Assembly (NCBI RefSeq): GCF_964340395.1
Contig: NC_135571.1
Coordinates: 13,226,046 to 13,288,545, forward strand
Source: Glandiceps talaboti
Taxonomy: Eukaryota; Hemichordata; Enteropneusta; Spengelidae
Reading direction: 5' to 3'
Length of the DNA: 62,500 nt
Part shown: positions 1 to 10,227 of the stretch, piece after piece
Position numbering within the stretch: position 1 is the first letter of the stretch
How the letters are laid out: each line of letters begins with the position of its first letter
The notes under the pieces: model-generated
The model's database searches: none
What the model was told of the DNA's origin: nothing
What the model saw: the letters and a program-made list of their open reading frames with translations, nothing else
Made by a program: the position numbers and the translations under genes

Positions 1-48
1 AAAGAAAACACTGTAGTTGCAACCGATGTAGGGACTGAGCAAAATTAG
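1..48 (+). CDS. Last-exon 3' end, single-pass membrane protein, copy 1 (partial)
   Basis: The window opens inside the final exon of a plus-strand gene. The 15 codons before the TAG at 46-48 end in the peptide VATDVGTEQN. They match base for base the end of the complete exon at 15117-15283, which encodes a transmembrane helix plus a Lys-rich cytosolic tail, so this is the cytosolic C-terminus of a type I membrane protein. The rest of the gene lies to the left of the window. Function is unknown. The exon marks the start of each of the three tandem units. Confidence 0.7.
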   Translation, partial: KENTVVATDVGTEQN

Positions 49-337
49 ATTAAAGGAAAGTCCATGCATCAGACTTATTTCTGTCTTTAGCACAGTTGTA
101 TTGATTACTGCTATCAACTTTAAGGAACAGTCCAGTCAGACTTATTTCTACCTTTAGTACACTTGTAGTGATTACTGCTATCAACTTATTATATAAAAGG
201 AAAAGTCCAGTCAGACTTATTTCTGCCTTCAGCACAGTTGTATTGATTACTGCTATCAACTCAAACTAAAAGTCCAGTCAGACTTATTTCTACCTTTAGT
301 ATACTTGTATTGATTACTGCTATCAATTTTGATAGCA
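49..337. repeat. 67-bp minisatellite, unit 1 (about 4 units)
   Basis: Tandem units of about 67 bp start right after the stop codon of the membrane-protein exon. Each contains GTCCAGTCAGACTTATTTC and ends GATTACTGCTATCAACTT. Unit 1 has about four copies, one interrupted by extra bases near 190. The same array follows the exon in units 2 (about 11 copies) and 3 (about 2 copies). It probably forms part of the 3' UTR or flank of that gene. Confidence 0.85.
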
Positions 338-341
338 GTAA
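314..341. other. Perfect palindrome closing the 67-bp array
   Basis: Two 13-base arms, TTACTGCTATCAA and its reverse complement, are separated by TT. The last three bases, TAA, are the exact site where the Harbinger-like element is inserted in units 2 and 3. Unit 1 keeps the empty site, reading straight on into CGGC. Confidence 0.85.
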
Positions 342-1177
342 CGGCTTTGTTCATCTGCCGTCCGTTACACATGAAGACTTGAATGTTGTAGTTGTGAAAG
401 AAAAACTGACATCACAAAGTAAGATATATACACAGTATTTGGATGAGGCATTAGCCTACCATAGCTGTGTGTATCACCAACCCATTTTACCAATTTAAAC
501 CCAAAAAACCAGCAAAGACCGTGCAACGCAAGTATGAAACTTATAACATTAGACTTGAAATGCAATTCATGTGTTGATATTACTCAATCACGACTACGTA
601 TAAAGAAAATCACACATAAACCAAGTTTGGTTAAAAATCCTGGAGTCATCGTTATGTCTGACTTCTTGTATGTTATTGGTGCACATTATAATATGCAGTC
701 AACATGTTTACAGATATGACCATGCATGTTTCATGTAATTAATAGTGCCCTACGTAAATAGAAAACTATTAGTGTCCATCATATGCAAATTGAGGTCACT
801 ATTCCAATCTAAGTTGATCACTACTCAACTCCGCTCAGCTCCAATATAGCATGCATGTTTTAATACTGTACACTGGACAACTACAGAACATCGTTGCACA
901 GCATCAGATCACTCTTCGTCTTAGTTAGTAAATCGTTATCTTCATTGCCTTTTCAAAGATAGATGTTACAGTTCATTGTTTTTGTTTTTAAATCTATGGA
1001 TATTCATGTGTAGTCGGCAACTGCTGAGTCATGGTTGCTAAATTTTGTATCCTGGTCTGTACCAACCTGCAGCGAGAATCAGGGTGAACAATATTGAGAG
1101 TTTATCATCTAACAAACATTTTCAAACAAGGGCCAAGTTGCAGTTTTAAAAATTTGAACATGTTAAAAACAATGTTT
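342..1177. other. 3' flank of sulfotransferase gene 1, no gene seen
   Basis: No ORF or domain is convincing here. Positions of roughly 415-945 are present only in unit 1: units 2 and 3 jump from the same left sequence straight to the segment TTGCCTTTTCAAAG. This is one of the markers grouping the left part of unit 2 with unit 3. From about 945 to the gene the three units align. Confidence 0.6.
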
Positions 1178-1182
1178 TTAAC
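1162..1182. other. Hairpin overlapping the stop codon of sulfotransferase gene 1
   Basis: GTTAAAAACA and its reverse complement are separated by one base. The TAA stop codon (1178-1180) lies inside one arm. Unit 2 has the same palindrome and unit 3 has it with one mismatch at the end. It would form a short AU-rich hairpin in the mRNA exactly at the stop. A role is not known. Confidence 0.6.
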
Positions 1183-2536
1183 GTGGCCTGGCATGTTTAG
1201 CGGTATAATCACGAATCTTGGCTAAAAGTTTTTTGCGAACTTTATCGGTGTACATTAGTTCTGGCAATGTCATGCCTTTACATATAGGATTTTGATCCAT
1301 TCCTGGCTTCAAACGAAAATCTTCAATGTTCATCCCCGGAGGGCGGTGTACTCTGTTACTTGTCTCTAGTAGTGAGTCAACACACATATCTTGAAGTTCC
1401 ATATTGCGTTCACGAAGCTTTGCCACTTCTTCTTTCATTCTGTCTTTTCCAAAATCATCAAGTTTTTTGAAAAACGATTCATTGAAATAGTTATACAGCT
1501 TCACATCTCCAGCATTGAAATTCTTTATCTTAACAGCCATATCTGGACTCACTGCATAGACAGACGAACTACTACGAGCATTAAGTTTAAAGGAAACAAC
1601 ATCATCTAGCTCCCAGCACATCATCTCTCTCAGAAGTATAAGTGATTCATCAAAGTATTCTGTTATTATCACAAAATCAAAAATATTTCCAAGTTCTTTT
1701 ATTCTTGCTTCAAGTTTTGGCATATTGTACATATCATTGACGTCTGTTCCTAGATCATACAACATTGGATTTTTGACACGTCCTTTGTTATTGTTGGATT
1801 TGTAATATGTATCAGCATTACCCAGAAACTTTTTCAAGGCATCAGGTCCTTTCAGTCCGTATCGTGCACCAAAACCTAGATACGTGAATGTTGATTCATA
1901 CATCGTGACGGGGTCTCTTATTGCTGTTACATACACTGTGTCTTTTGGCATAACTTCACTTATCCCTGGAGAAAAAGGGAAAAAAACATGTCAAGGGCAA
2001 TGAAATAATCAATTTGGTTATTTGGATGATAATGAAATTTGTAGTTAATCATGATGACTATACCTAATTTAGCATGTCTCCTTTTAATTAGTACATCATG
2101 TATAATAGCTATAATTCAGAATTTCGCATTTCAGCAATGTGTGTACGTCCAAAAATCTATGGTTTTGCCCTTACGGGAGACATTCAGTTTAAATCTGGAA
2201 TGACGATGCACTAATAAGTTTTAGAATGTCACAATTTTCAACTTACCTTTGTAGCTGAATATTGAGTGAAAAGTATAAATATTATATAAATTCCAAGGAA
2301 CTTGTATCATAAATTTCTTGTTGAATGGATATGTTCCATGTCCGAGGTGATTTCCATTTGGTGGCATCACAAATGTTAAGTCATGTTTCTCTCCATAGCG
2401 GAATAACATATTTTGTATAGTACTACTGCTACATTTATGCATTTTGAAAAATGCAATGTCATCCTTGCGCTGACACGCTGTATCTAGCGGTATACTTTTA
2501 TCTCCTGTCTTTTTATCCTGTTCAAGTCTTGGATTC

Positions 2537-2592
<56 letters not shown>

Positions 2593-3583
2593 TTGAAGCT
2601 CAGCATTAATTTGAACACCATCTTGTTGTATTATTTTCATGTCCTGGTGTTGCCCTAGACCTGGTTGTGGTGCTATCAGTTCTTGCGATTCCTCATCTTC
2701 AACAGAATTCACTGTAACCTTGTTATGTTTTTGGTCTGATATATCATCTTTTGTTTTCTGAAGATTGAAATATAGAATGAATCCGATTATAATGTGATAA
2801 TAATAGTATTAATGTGAGGTAGAAATAAGATGTCTCAACCAGTCACTATATTAATCTTCTGATGATCTTTATGAAAACCGACATTTCGGCAATGCATCAG
2901 TTGCCTTCTCTAGGGTAAAACTAATATATAAAATGGGTAAAATCCAAAGTTACAAACTGCTAAATATGAATACATAATAAAAGTGTGGGAATAAAATGCT
3001 ACAGATATGGAAGTAAAATATAGAAACTACAAGGAGATAAGACCTCACTAACCTCGAATGTGTTCCTGGATGGTAAACTGAATATGAATGAAGCGAGTAG
3101 CCTTAGGTGGGCTTAAAAACGTTGAAGGGCCACCTAGCTTGAAAGGGAAAAGATGGGGGGGGGGCTGAAAAGGAATGGAAAGTACGAAGACATAGGTGAA
3201 GGGAAAGTGAACAAAAAAGGGGAAAGTTAACCCTCTTTGCGATTGATGTCCTTGGGTGACAGTGTGTGTAGATTGTTGATGTAAGAGAGTTCATGTTGTC
3301 TTCTGACACTTGTGTTAGCAGTACACACTGTAGTTTCTATATTTTACTTCCATATCACACATACACGTGTATACATATATACTTACATTAAAAGACTGGG
3401 AGGTGTTCTGTTGAGATGCCTCATTTTCTTGTGATTTGGAAGATGTAAACTGGTGAACAAAGGATCCAATATTGCTGAAAAATAAACGAAGAATTCGGTA
3501 ACTCAATTTCCTCCTCCTTCTTTTCACAAAGAATATAGTTTAAGAAATTGATTACATAAATTATGAATGTGATGAATATGAAT

Positions 3584-3628
<45 letters not shown>

Positions 3629-6600
3629 GTGATGGTGATGGTGATGGTGATGATGGTGGTGGTGGTGGTGATGTCGGTGATGACGACAACGATCCCGTAC
3701 CTAAATAGACATAATTACTACACTGACTGACAACATCAGAAGTAACGTGTGTATGGATGTATCTACATGTGTGAGTGTGTGTTTGTGTGTGTGAATTCGT
3801 GCGTGCGTTTGTATGTATGTATGTATGTATGTATGTATGTATGTATGTATGTATGTATGTATGTATGTATGTATGTGTGTGTGTATGTATGTATGTATGT
3901 ATGTATGTATGTATGTATGTATGTATGTATGTATATATGAGTAGTAATAACAATGGGGGTACGATACCAGTGAAACGACATACACCTAAATTAAGCATTT
4001 TAACTTTTAAAAAATGGTCTAATCTATATTAAATTTTTGTACATACAAAACATGACCCTGTTGTTTACTAGTTAAGAGTATCTGGAACGACAGTGAACGA
4101 CAATTATCTGAATTAAGTCAACCACTTGAACAAATATTTTAAATATATTTATAATAAATATATACCATGAAAGATAACTGTGTTACTTGCAATAGGTCAG
4201 CGCCTGAATATAAATGTGAAAATTGCAACAAGCGTTTTAAACATAGACATAATTTTATCAAACATGGAAACATAAAACACTCCTATGAGAATAATAAATA
4301 TGAATATCCTGATGCATGTCCAACATGGTAAATATTGCAAGATACGACCCTCTACACGGTAACTCATATTTTAAATTACCAAAAGAATTACAAAATTCAA
4401 AGAAAGGCCTCGTTAATATACAAAACAATGATAGTGAATGTTTTAGATGGTGTCACTTGGCATATAAGTTTCCAGTCGGAATTCATAAAAATATATCATC
4501 TTTATACAGTCAACACATCAATGATGTAGATTATAAAGGAAAAATATTCCCAGTTACTATAAAACAAATTCCAAAGATTGAAAACCAAAACAATATATCT
4601 ATTTCTGTATGTGGTTATAAAAATAAAAAAGCATATCCAAATGCAATTTATGTTAGTAAACAAACTTGTGAAGATCACCTTGACTTACTACTAATACATA
4701 CATAATAATATAGTTTATTGTATTCAAAGGCCTCCGGCCCATATACAAATTATCGTTTCAGTACAAAATATTATATTACATCACACGGTTGCAAAGCAAA
4801 ATAAAATCTCTTCTTAAATGCCAATTGAATAAATTTACAAAGTTTGTACAGAACATCTGTGTCCCTAGTCCTCATAATCCGTTGAAATTTAATAATGGTT
4901 GGTTCTGACTGGTATTCGAGTGGAAGGTATTCCTTCCTAAGAACGTCATATTGTGAACACACTAAGAGAAAATGAAATTCATCCTCTATTTCACTCGAGT
5001 TACATATCTTACAGACTCTGAGATGTGGGTCAATATCATGATGTCTTCCCTCCTCGATCGCCAATGAGGTTGATGAGCAGCGAAAACGGGCAAATGCCTG
5101 AATACATGTTCTGTTGCAGTTCAAAGTTAGATATTTTTCTGGTTCAAGTATATTTTTGAAAGTTATATATGTGCGCAGTTTTGGTTTCTGAGACAGACTG
5201 GTACGCCATTGTTGTTTACAGATATATGTCACACGAGCGGTAAACTCATTTATAAACTTTTGCAAGTCGCCGACCTCTTGGGCTAGCCAAACATAACCAA
5301 AGCCATAAGAAAATAGCGTGTTCTTTATGGATGTAGCCCAAGTGTGTCTGCCCAACGCGTCTAGTTTATACAGCATCATGTAAGCTTGTTTTGGCAGCCT
5401 GTCATCTGCCATTTCAATCAATTTCAGCCAGTAGTTTATGCATCGCTTTAGAGTATGAAAGTACACAGGTAGTTGGCCACATTCGCCCAAAACTGCTTCA
5501 TTAGAAGTATTATAGGAGACACCAAGGAAAGTTATACACCACTTTCTTTGGAACTTTTCGATGGCATCATAATATTGGTGGCCCCAGACCTCTGCGCCAT
5601 AACATAAAATTGGTAGTATCATGGTATCGAAGACCCTGAAATGACAGTTGTATGGCAAATTGTCGATACGATATGATGCGACAGAAATAATTTTCATAGC
5701 TTTACTTGCCTGGTCTGCTAAATTCGAAATGGCTTTAGAGAAAGAATTTCTGCACGATAAAAGGAGACCCAAGTATTTATAGTATGAAACTACTTCTATT
5801 TTGGACTCCCCGAAATACCAGTTTTCAAATTGTGATCTATGCCCTCCTTTCCGGAAGATAACTGCTTTGGTTTTTTTCTAAGTTAATATCCATGTGCCAT
5901 TTAGTGCAAAATTGAAATAATATATCAATAAGCGTCTGTAAATTTCCAGCTGAGTCTGCAAACAGGACAATGTCATCAGCATAAAGAAGACAGAACATGT
6001 TGTAAAATTCTTGCGTCAGCTGTATACCCATTTGACCTGACTTGAAAGCATTGAGTTAAGCTCTTCAATGAAAAAAGAAAATAATAGTGGGCTTAGAATA
6101 CAGCCTTGCCGTACACCATTTGGACACTCAAAATACGAGGATAAGTTGTGTCCTGATTTAACACACGCCTGTACACTACCATACAGTGTAAAATCTTGTA
6201 CATTTTACCTCTACCTCCTATTGAATGAAGTTTATACAATAACAATGTATGGTTGACATGGTCGAATGCTTTGGAGAAGTCAATAAAAAGACAATAGAAT
6301 TTACCACATCTCACTCACACTTAAATATTTCTGTATAGTAGCATATAATACAAAGATGTTGTCAACAGTGCTATGACCACTGCGAAAACCAGCTTGACAG
6401 TCAGTTATAATTTCGTGTGACTCAGACCAACTGGTCAATCTTTTGTTGAGAATAGACGCAAAACCTTTACCCAATACATTTAGGAGGGAAATTCCTCTAT
6501 AGTTATTTGACCTTGTTCCTTTCTTAAAGAGAGGTATGATAATGGCACCTCCCCATTCAGAAGAAAAGTTACCTGAATTAAAAATGTTATTGAACAGTTC

Positions 6601-8152
6601 GACTTAAAATTTCACTGTTAGCCACAATGCGCCTTTGTGGGCGCCAAGAAGTTGATTTCAATGTGCCAATTTTCAATTAAATGCGACTATGGTGCGGGGC
6701 GTGTTGACTTCCCAATCACTGCCCGATGTTGAATTTAAAAGCTGGCTTCCAGCGAAAATGATAACAGAACTTCCTCAAAAACTTTTACAAATTTATGTTG
6801 TATCTTACGGATTAGTCCCATCTCGTACATATCCAAACAGAATGTATTTTAAATATGCAATGGTAGCCCCTAATTTACAAGCAACCAATGGTCTTATTCC
6901 TATTCCAAAAAAGATGTAAGAATAAAGAATAAGGACTAGAAAACAATGTCATAATGTAATTTTACATTAACCTAATTTTTTGCCTTGCTTCAAGTGGTTG
7001 ACTTAAAGGTCATATAGGCATATGACGATGAATCATACACAGCCGAGCCTATTGATATGTAAATGTATTGACCTTTGGACCCTCTGATGATGCGTCTATT
7101 TAAACAATGACCAGGAGTAGTAATAAATTCGTTCACTGTCCTCTAAGGCACAGGCCTCACTGTCATTCCAGATACTCTTAACTATAAAACGACAGGGTCA
7201 GGCTTTGTATGTACTAAGATTTAATATAGATTAGACAATTTTTTAAGGTAAAAATGCTTAATTTAGGGGTATGTCATTTTGTGGTCTCGTACCCCCATTT
7301 TTATTACTACTTGTATGTATGTATGTATGTATGTATGTATGTATGTATGTATGTATGTATGTATGTATGTATGTATGTATGTATGTATATGAGTACCTTC
7401 CACTCGATTACCAGCTGCAGTGAGAACCAACCATTATTAAATTTCAATGAATTATGAGGACTAGGGACACAGATGTTCTGTACAAACTTTGTAAATTTAT
7501 TTAAGAAGAGAGATTTTATTTTGATTTGCAACCATGTGTTGTAATGTAATATTTTGTGCTGAAATGATAATTTATATGAGTGTGTGAGTGAGTGTGTGTG
7601 TGTATGTATGTATGTATGTATGTATGTATGTATGTATGTATGTATGTATGTACGTACGTACGTACTTACGTATGTACGCACGTGCATGTGTACATATGAC
7701 ATACAATGTACAATGGTGTATGTACGGTGTCAGAAGTTACAAAAATACTCATCTATTTAAACAGTATTAATGAGTATGAATTTGTCATGTAAATGTCACT
7801 TTCAGCTATGTATATGGTAAGTCTTATAAAGAGCATTCCGATGAATAGACTGAGATCGATTTGTCATTGTTTGTATTGGTTCTCTTGTTAACCATTTTGT
7901 CAAATAAGACGTTGGTAAAGAAGTAACGCAACACTCAACCTTCAATCTATGTCACACAGTGAGATATCTGATTATTATTACAACTTACCTAATTCTATGA
8001 CCGACACGTCTTGTATATGATTGTACTACAGTGTTGGAAGTCACTAAAATAGTCAGGATTATTACCACACCAAATAGACACAAGCATGCAAATATAATCT
8101 TCAGCATGACCACTTTAGTGATTGGTAACGTTGACAAGTTGTTTGCTGCCAT
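1178..8152 (-). CDS. gal3st-like: Galactose-3-O-sulfotransferase-like protein, copy 1
   Basis: Four exons join in frame: 8152-7989, 3474-3387, 2757-2247 and 1965-1178 (1551 bases, 516 aa), all with GT-AG introns. The family (galactosylceramide/Gal-3-O sulfotransferases) moves sulfate from PAPS to the 3-OH of terminal galactose on glycolipids or glycoproteins in the Golgi lumen. Seen in the sequence: cytosolic tail and type II signal-anchor at about residues 19-37; a stem with a run of 18 Gln (141-158); a 5'-phosphosulfate-binding segment FFKMHKCSSST near residue 189; and a 3'-phosphate segment YVTAIRDPVTMYES near 271. EYFDESLILL and LCW-like MMCWEL blocks also fit the family. NTS and NES sequons are present. 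The start is the only in-frame ATG and aligns with copy 3. The protein is longer than the usual 420-430 aa because of the stem. Intron 1 carries a Polinton-like element. Acceptor specificity cannot be told. Confidence 0.9.
2758..3386 (-). other. Intron 2 of sulfotransferase gene 1
   Basis: No coding signal is seen. It is AT-rich, contains a run of nine G near 3157, and is nearly identical in gene 2 (22940-23579). Intron 2 of gene 3 (39007-40516) is unrelated over most of its length. Confidence 0.6.
3583..3939. repeat. Microsatellites (GAT)n and (GTAT)n in intron 1 of gene 1
   Basis: A GAT/GGT tract occupies about 3583-3672 and a GTAT tract about 3809-3933. The GTAT tract is the insertion target of the adjacent Polinton-like element. 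All long frames here (repeats of Ile-His-Thr-Tyr or Tyr-Val-Cys-Met) come from the tetranucleotide and are not genes. Confidence 0.95.
4167..4331 (+). pseudogene. C2H2 zinc-finger fragment of the Polinton-like element, copy 1
   Basis: A 54-codon frame has two CxxC pairs followed by a classical C2H2-like segment (CENCNKRF then HNFIKH) and ends at TAA. It is followed immediately, in another frame, by the fragment at 4316-4705, so the two were probably one gene that is now frameshifted. Zinc fingers of this sort precede the conserved block in proteins encoded next to type B DNA polymerases of Polinton and adintovirus-like elements. This family assignment is from memory of the family pattern. Confidence 0.5.
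4316..4705 (+). pseudogene. Polinton/adintovirus-type polymerase-associated protein fragment, copy 1
   Basis: This 129-aa frame contains the blocks FKLPKELQNSKKGLVNIQN, CFRWCHLAYKFPV, DYKGKIFPVTIKQIPKIE and EDHLDLLLI. They are the recognisable signature of the region at the front of viral-type B-family DNA polymerase genes in Polintons and related animal elements. The frame stops just after EDHLDLLLI because a LINE is inserted there, so the polymerase itself is missing. Copy 2 of the same fragment carries an additional frameshift. No complete or functional gene remains. Confidence 0.6.
4706..6608 (-). mobile_element. LINE (non-LTR retrotransposon) inside the Polinton-like element, copy 1
   Basis: The insertion is 5'-truncated and runs on the minus strand, so its 3' end is at about 4706. 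Reading from 6608 downwards it starts just upstream of the reverse-transcriptase domain (IIPLFKKGT, NYRGISLLN, CQAGFRSGHS). It passes the catalytic blocks and ends with a CCHC knuckle and a 3' UTR carrying the hairpin GGCCGGAGGCC. It interrupts the Polinton fragment after its EDHLDLLLI codons. The same insertion is present in copy 2, so it predates their separation. Confidence 0.8.
4771..6314 (-). pseudogene. LINE reverse transcriptase, broken copy
   Basis: Three frames encode one dead reverse transcriptase: 6314-6093 (motif A, FIDFSKAFDHVNH), 6031-5837 (catalytic box YADDIVLF) and 5772-4771 (thumb and C-terminal CCHC region CKICN...HFLLVC). Compared with copy 2 (24985-26532), this copy has a 4-base deletion near 6187, lost and changed bases near 6045-6052 and an extra T near 5875, each breaking the frame. 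It also shares with copy 2 an older frameshift at about 6314, between KYLSVSE and GKFYCLF. It has no expected activity. Confidence 0.85.
6689..6919 (+). pseudogene. Unidentified ORF remnant of the Polinton-like element, copy 1
   Basis: This is a 76-codon frame with the segments DVEFKSWLPAKMITEL and YPNRMYFKYAMVAPN. It is identical in copy 2 (26907-27137). It lies between the LINE and the right inverted repeat, so it probably belongs to the Polinton-like element. I do not recognise the family. Its perfect conservation between copies reflects recent duplication and does not show function. Confidence 0.4.
7312..7388. repeat. (GTAT)n microsatellite right of the Polinton-like element
   Basis: This is a pure GTAT tract continuing the target microsatellite on the right side of the insertion. 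A second tract with GTAC variants lies at about 7599-7682. Confidence 0.95.
7389..7580 (+). mobile_element. Short LINE 3' fragment, opposite orientation
   Basis: About 190 bases match, as reverse complement, the 3' coding end of the LINE at 4740-4930 (ACCTTCCACTCG, GAACCAACCATTATTAAATTT, CTGTACAAACTTTGTAAATTT). It is flanked by GTAT/GTGA microsatellites on both sides. It lacks the GGCCGGAGGCC hairpin end. The same fragment is at 27602-27785 in unit 2 and absent from unit 3. Confidence 0.75.
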
Positions 8153-9474
8153 TGAGATGGCCCTTCCAACTTTTCTATGAGAGATCAACGTACAAGCCTG
8201 CTGCAGAACTGAACTGAACTGAACTGAACTAAACTAAAACAAAACAAAACAAAACAAAACAGAACAGAACAGAACAGAACAGAAGAAGACTAAGTAAACG
8301 TGGGGACTGGACGAGGATTAAGTGCTACAGATTGGAAAAAACAGCTGTCTATGGCAAAGCATAGAAAAAGTCGGCCATTATAATAGATCCATTGATAGAT
8401 AACATTAAAGTGAGAACCTGTCATGGAGCCATGGGTCTTTAAATTATTGTTAATGTTATTGATTTCATTTAATGTGATAAATTGTTGAGCCATAGGCTCG
8501 TCTTACACAATGTCGAGAAAGGGGAAAAGAGAAATATGCAATGTTTACATTAGAAATACCATGGTTTACCAACACAGATAAATTTCCATTTCAAGATTAC
8601 AAATACACTTACAATCAATAGGATTGAACAACAGCAGGAGTTGTGGGTTACAAAATAAAACACTAAAACTGAACAAGCTAAGTTGACAGAATAATTACAT
8701 CTAGTTCAGAAGATGTAAAAATGAAAGACACTGAAGAATTCATTTATTTTATCTATGTGTTTTTCCCCTTTCTATAAGTACTAATCATGTAGTTGGGACA
8801 TTTTGATTTGCAGGACTTATTTCTCACTTTTCAAGATCATCACTTTGATCAGTGTGAAGAAGATCAGCTATTCCTCTTAAACTGTCATTCAAACTTGACA
8901 GACTTTCTCTAATACATGTATTTATAACTCAAATTGCTTTTTCTAGATCTTATAGTAGCGAGAATTTCGTGAAGCAAACTGTATCATTTAAAAGTTAGTA
9001 CTGCAAATACCACATTAGGATTGATGTCTCAGAAAGTAAAATATTTACCATAAATTCTAAAGATTTCTTAGTTTTAGGGACCAAGTTCAATAAATGTATC
9101 CATTTTCATAACCGGAAATTTATCACTGACAGTCAGTTGTTTTAACTGGCTATTAATCCAGCTATTTTCTACACGATTTTCTACACCACTGCTCGTAAAA
9201 AAACTTGTAAACGACCTTGACTGGATTGTAATACACTTACCTATTGACTAGTTATTTATCAAAAGATGGCATCCAAAACTTGATGGCTATACTGCTAATG
9301 TCGTGGTCTATTCTTTCATATTATCTCAGCAGACTACAGCACGATGTGTGTCGATGGATGATAACTCAACAGATTAAAGTTCGCTTCGGTTGCATATCAC
9401 AGGCTTCCAGTGCACTGGTTATATGTGATGAGCAGCTCAGAGTTCAACATAACAGCCTGCACAATACTGGTTAT
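8153..9474. other. Upstream region of sulfotransferase gene 1
   Basis: No coding exon is seen. At 8206-8285 pentanucleotide repeats run ACTGA, then AAAAC, then AGAAC; similar tracts occur in units 2 and 3. Promoter and 5' UTR of the gene should be here, but I see no clear TATA box or splice donor to place them. Near 9300-9480 it matches parts of the GC-richer region 41827-42400 of unit 3. Confidence 0.5.
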
Positions 9475-9708
9475 AGTCACTTGTGAGTTAATATTCTATT
9501 TTAGGGATGATAATATTATATTTTTAGGGATGATAATATTCGATTCAGGCATAATCATAATGTAAAATAATGACGTCAATAATAAAATAATGCAACGGGA
9601 AATTTTCCGGCAATCACAGTCGACGGTATTTTTTGAATATTCGTAAATATCAAGGATACCCAAGAATAGAATATTATCCTGGAATAGAATATTAGCTCAC
9701 AAGTGACT
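9475..9708. mobile_element. MITE family A, copy 1
   Basis: This 234-bp element has inverted ends AGTCACTTGTGAG / CTCACAAGTGACT, continued by imperfect repeats containing TTAATATTCTATT. It lies upstream of sulfotransferase gene 1, with an identical-length copy at 29685-29918. The corresponding place in unit 3 (near 42283) runs through without it. No coding capacity. Confidence 0.7.
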
Positions 9709-9839
9709 GTGTTGCCTGTGTGTATCCATAAGAGAAATATCCATAGAAGCATTTGCAAAGAGATCACTACACGGGTCACTACACTATGACATAACACAGG
9801 AGCGCATGCTATTGACGGATTGGGATATGTGGCTCTACC

Positions 9840-9993
9840 GATGAATTTATAGACTGTAAGATATGTTGTGTTGTTCAGTCCTATCAGACTTCTATACCAC
9901 TGTAAGATATGTCGTGTTGTTCAGTCCTATCAGACTTCTAAACCACTGTAAGATATGTTGTGTTGTTCAGCCCTATCAGACTTATAAAGAAAA
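9840..9993. repeat. 46-bp minisatellite, unit 1 (3 units)
   Basis: Three units of about 46 bp contain GTGTTGTTCAGTCCTATCAG followed by ACTTCT. The same locus in unit 2 has about 24 units (30061-31175). Confidence 0.9.
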
Positions 9994-10114
9994 GTTCATT
10001 AAGTAATTTCTAAAGAAAAGAACTGTAATTGTCCTGGTTTCGTCGGAGGAGAAACGTGGATTCCTTAGTAATTTTTGCTACTTATATAACATGTTCTCAT
10101 CAGATATTTTTCTT

Positions 10115-10227
10115 TCAAATTATGACACGTGACTTTTCTGATCTGGTAATCAAATTACGACACGTGACTTTTCAAATTATGACACGTGACATTTCTGATC
10201 AGGTAATCAAATTATGACACGTTACAT
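10115..10227. repeat. Tandem ATGACACGTGAC repeats with CACGTG E-boxes
   Basis: Four closely spaced, slightly varied units contain TATGACACGTGAC or TACGACACGTGAC, alternating with TCTGATC(T/A)GGTAATC. Three contain the perfect E-box palindrome CACGTG; the last reads CACGTT. Unit 2 (31303-31352) keeps only two units. Whether any factor binds here cannot be told from sequence. Confidence 0.6.

Larger units (their letters stand above)
3940..7311. mobile_element. Deleted Polinton/Maverick-like element, copy 1
   Basis: The ends are imperfect inverted repeats of about 155 bp (3940-4096 and 7157-7311) that begin 5'-AGTAGTAATAA. Polintons are known for long inverted repeats, 5'-AG termini and 6-bp target duplications. 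Here the flanks read TATATG and TGTATG; in copy 2 both read TGTATG, but the target is a GTAT microsatellite, so this is weak evidence. Inside are fragments of a zinc-finger/polymerase-associated Polinton gene, a LINE inserted in the opposite direction, and an unidentified ORF remnant. At 3.4 kb, against 15-20 kb for complete elements, it is a non-autonomous deletion derivative. Gene 3 lacks it. Confidence 0.75.

Noticed and set aside
3561-4032. Long frames of repeated Ile-His-Thr-Tyr, Tyr-Val-Cys-Met or Ser/Pro in intron 1 of gene 1, and similar ones at 7254-7770, 23754-24194, 27481-27976, 32762-33178, 39309-39582, 40642-41096, 45269-45562, 55439-56152 and 60122-60517
   Set aside because: They are translations of tri- and tetranucleotide microsatellites that are open in several frames at once and have no gene structure.
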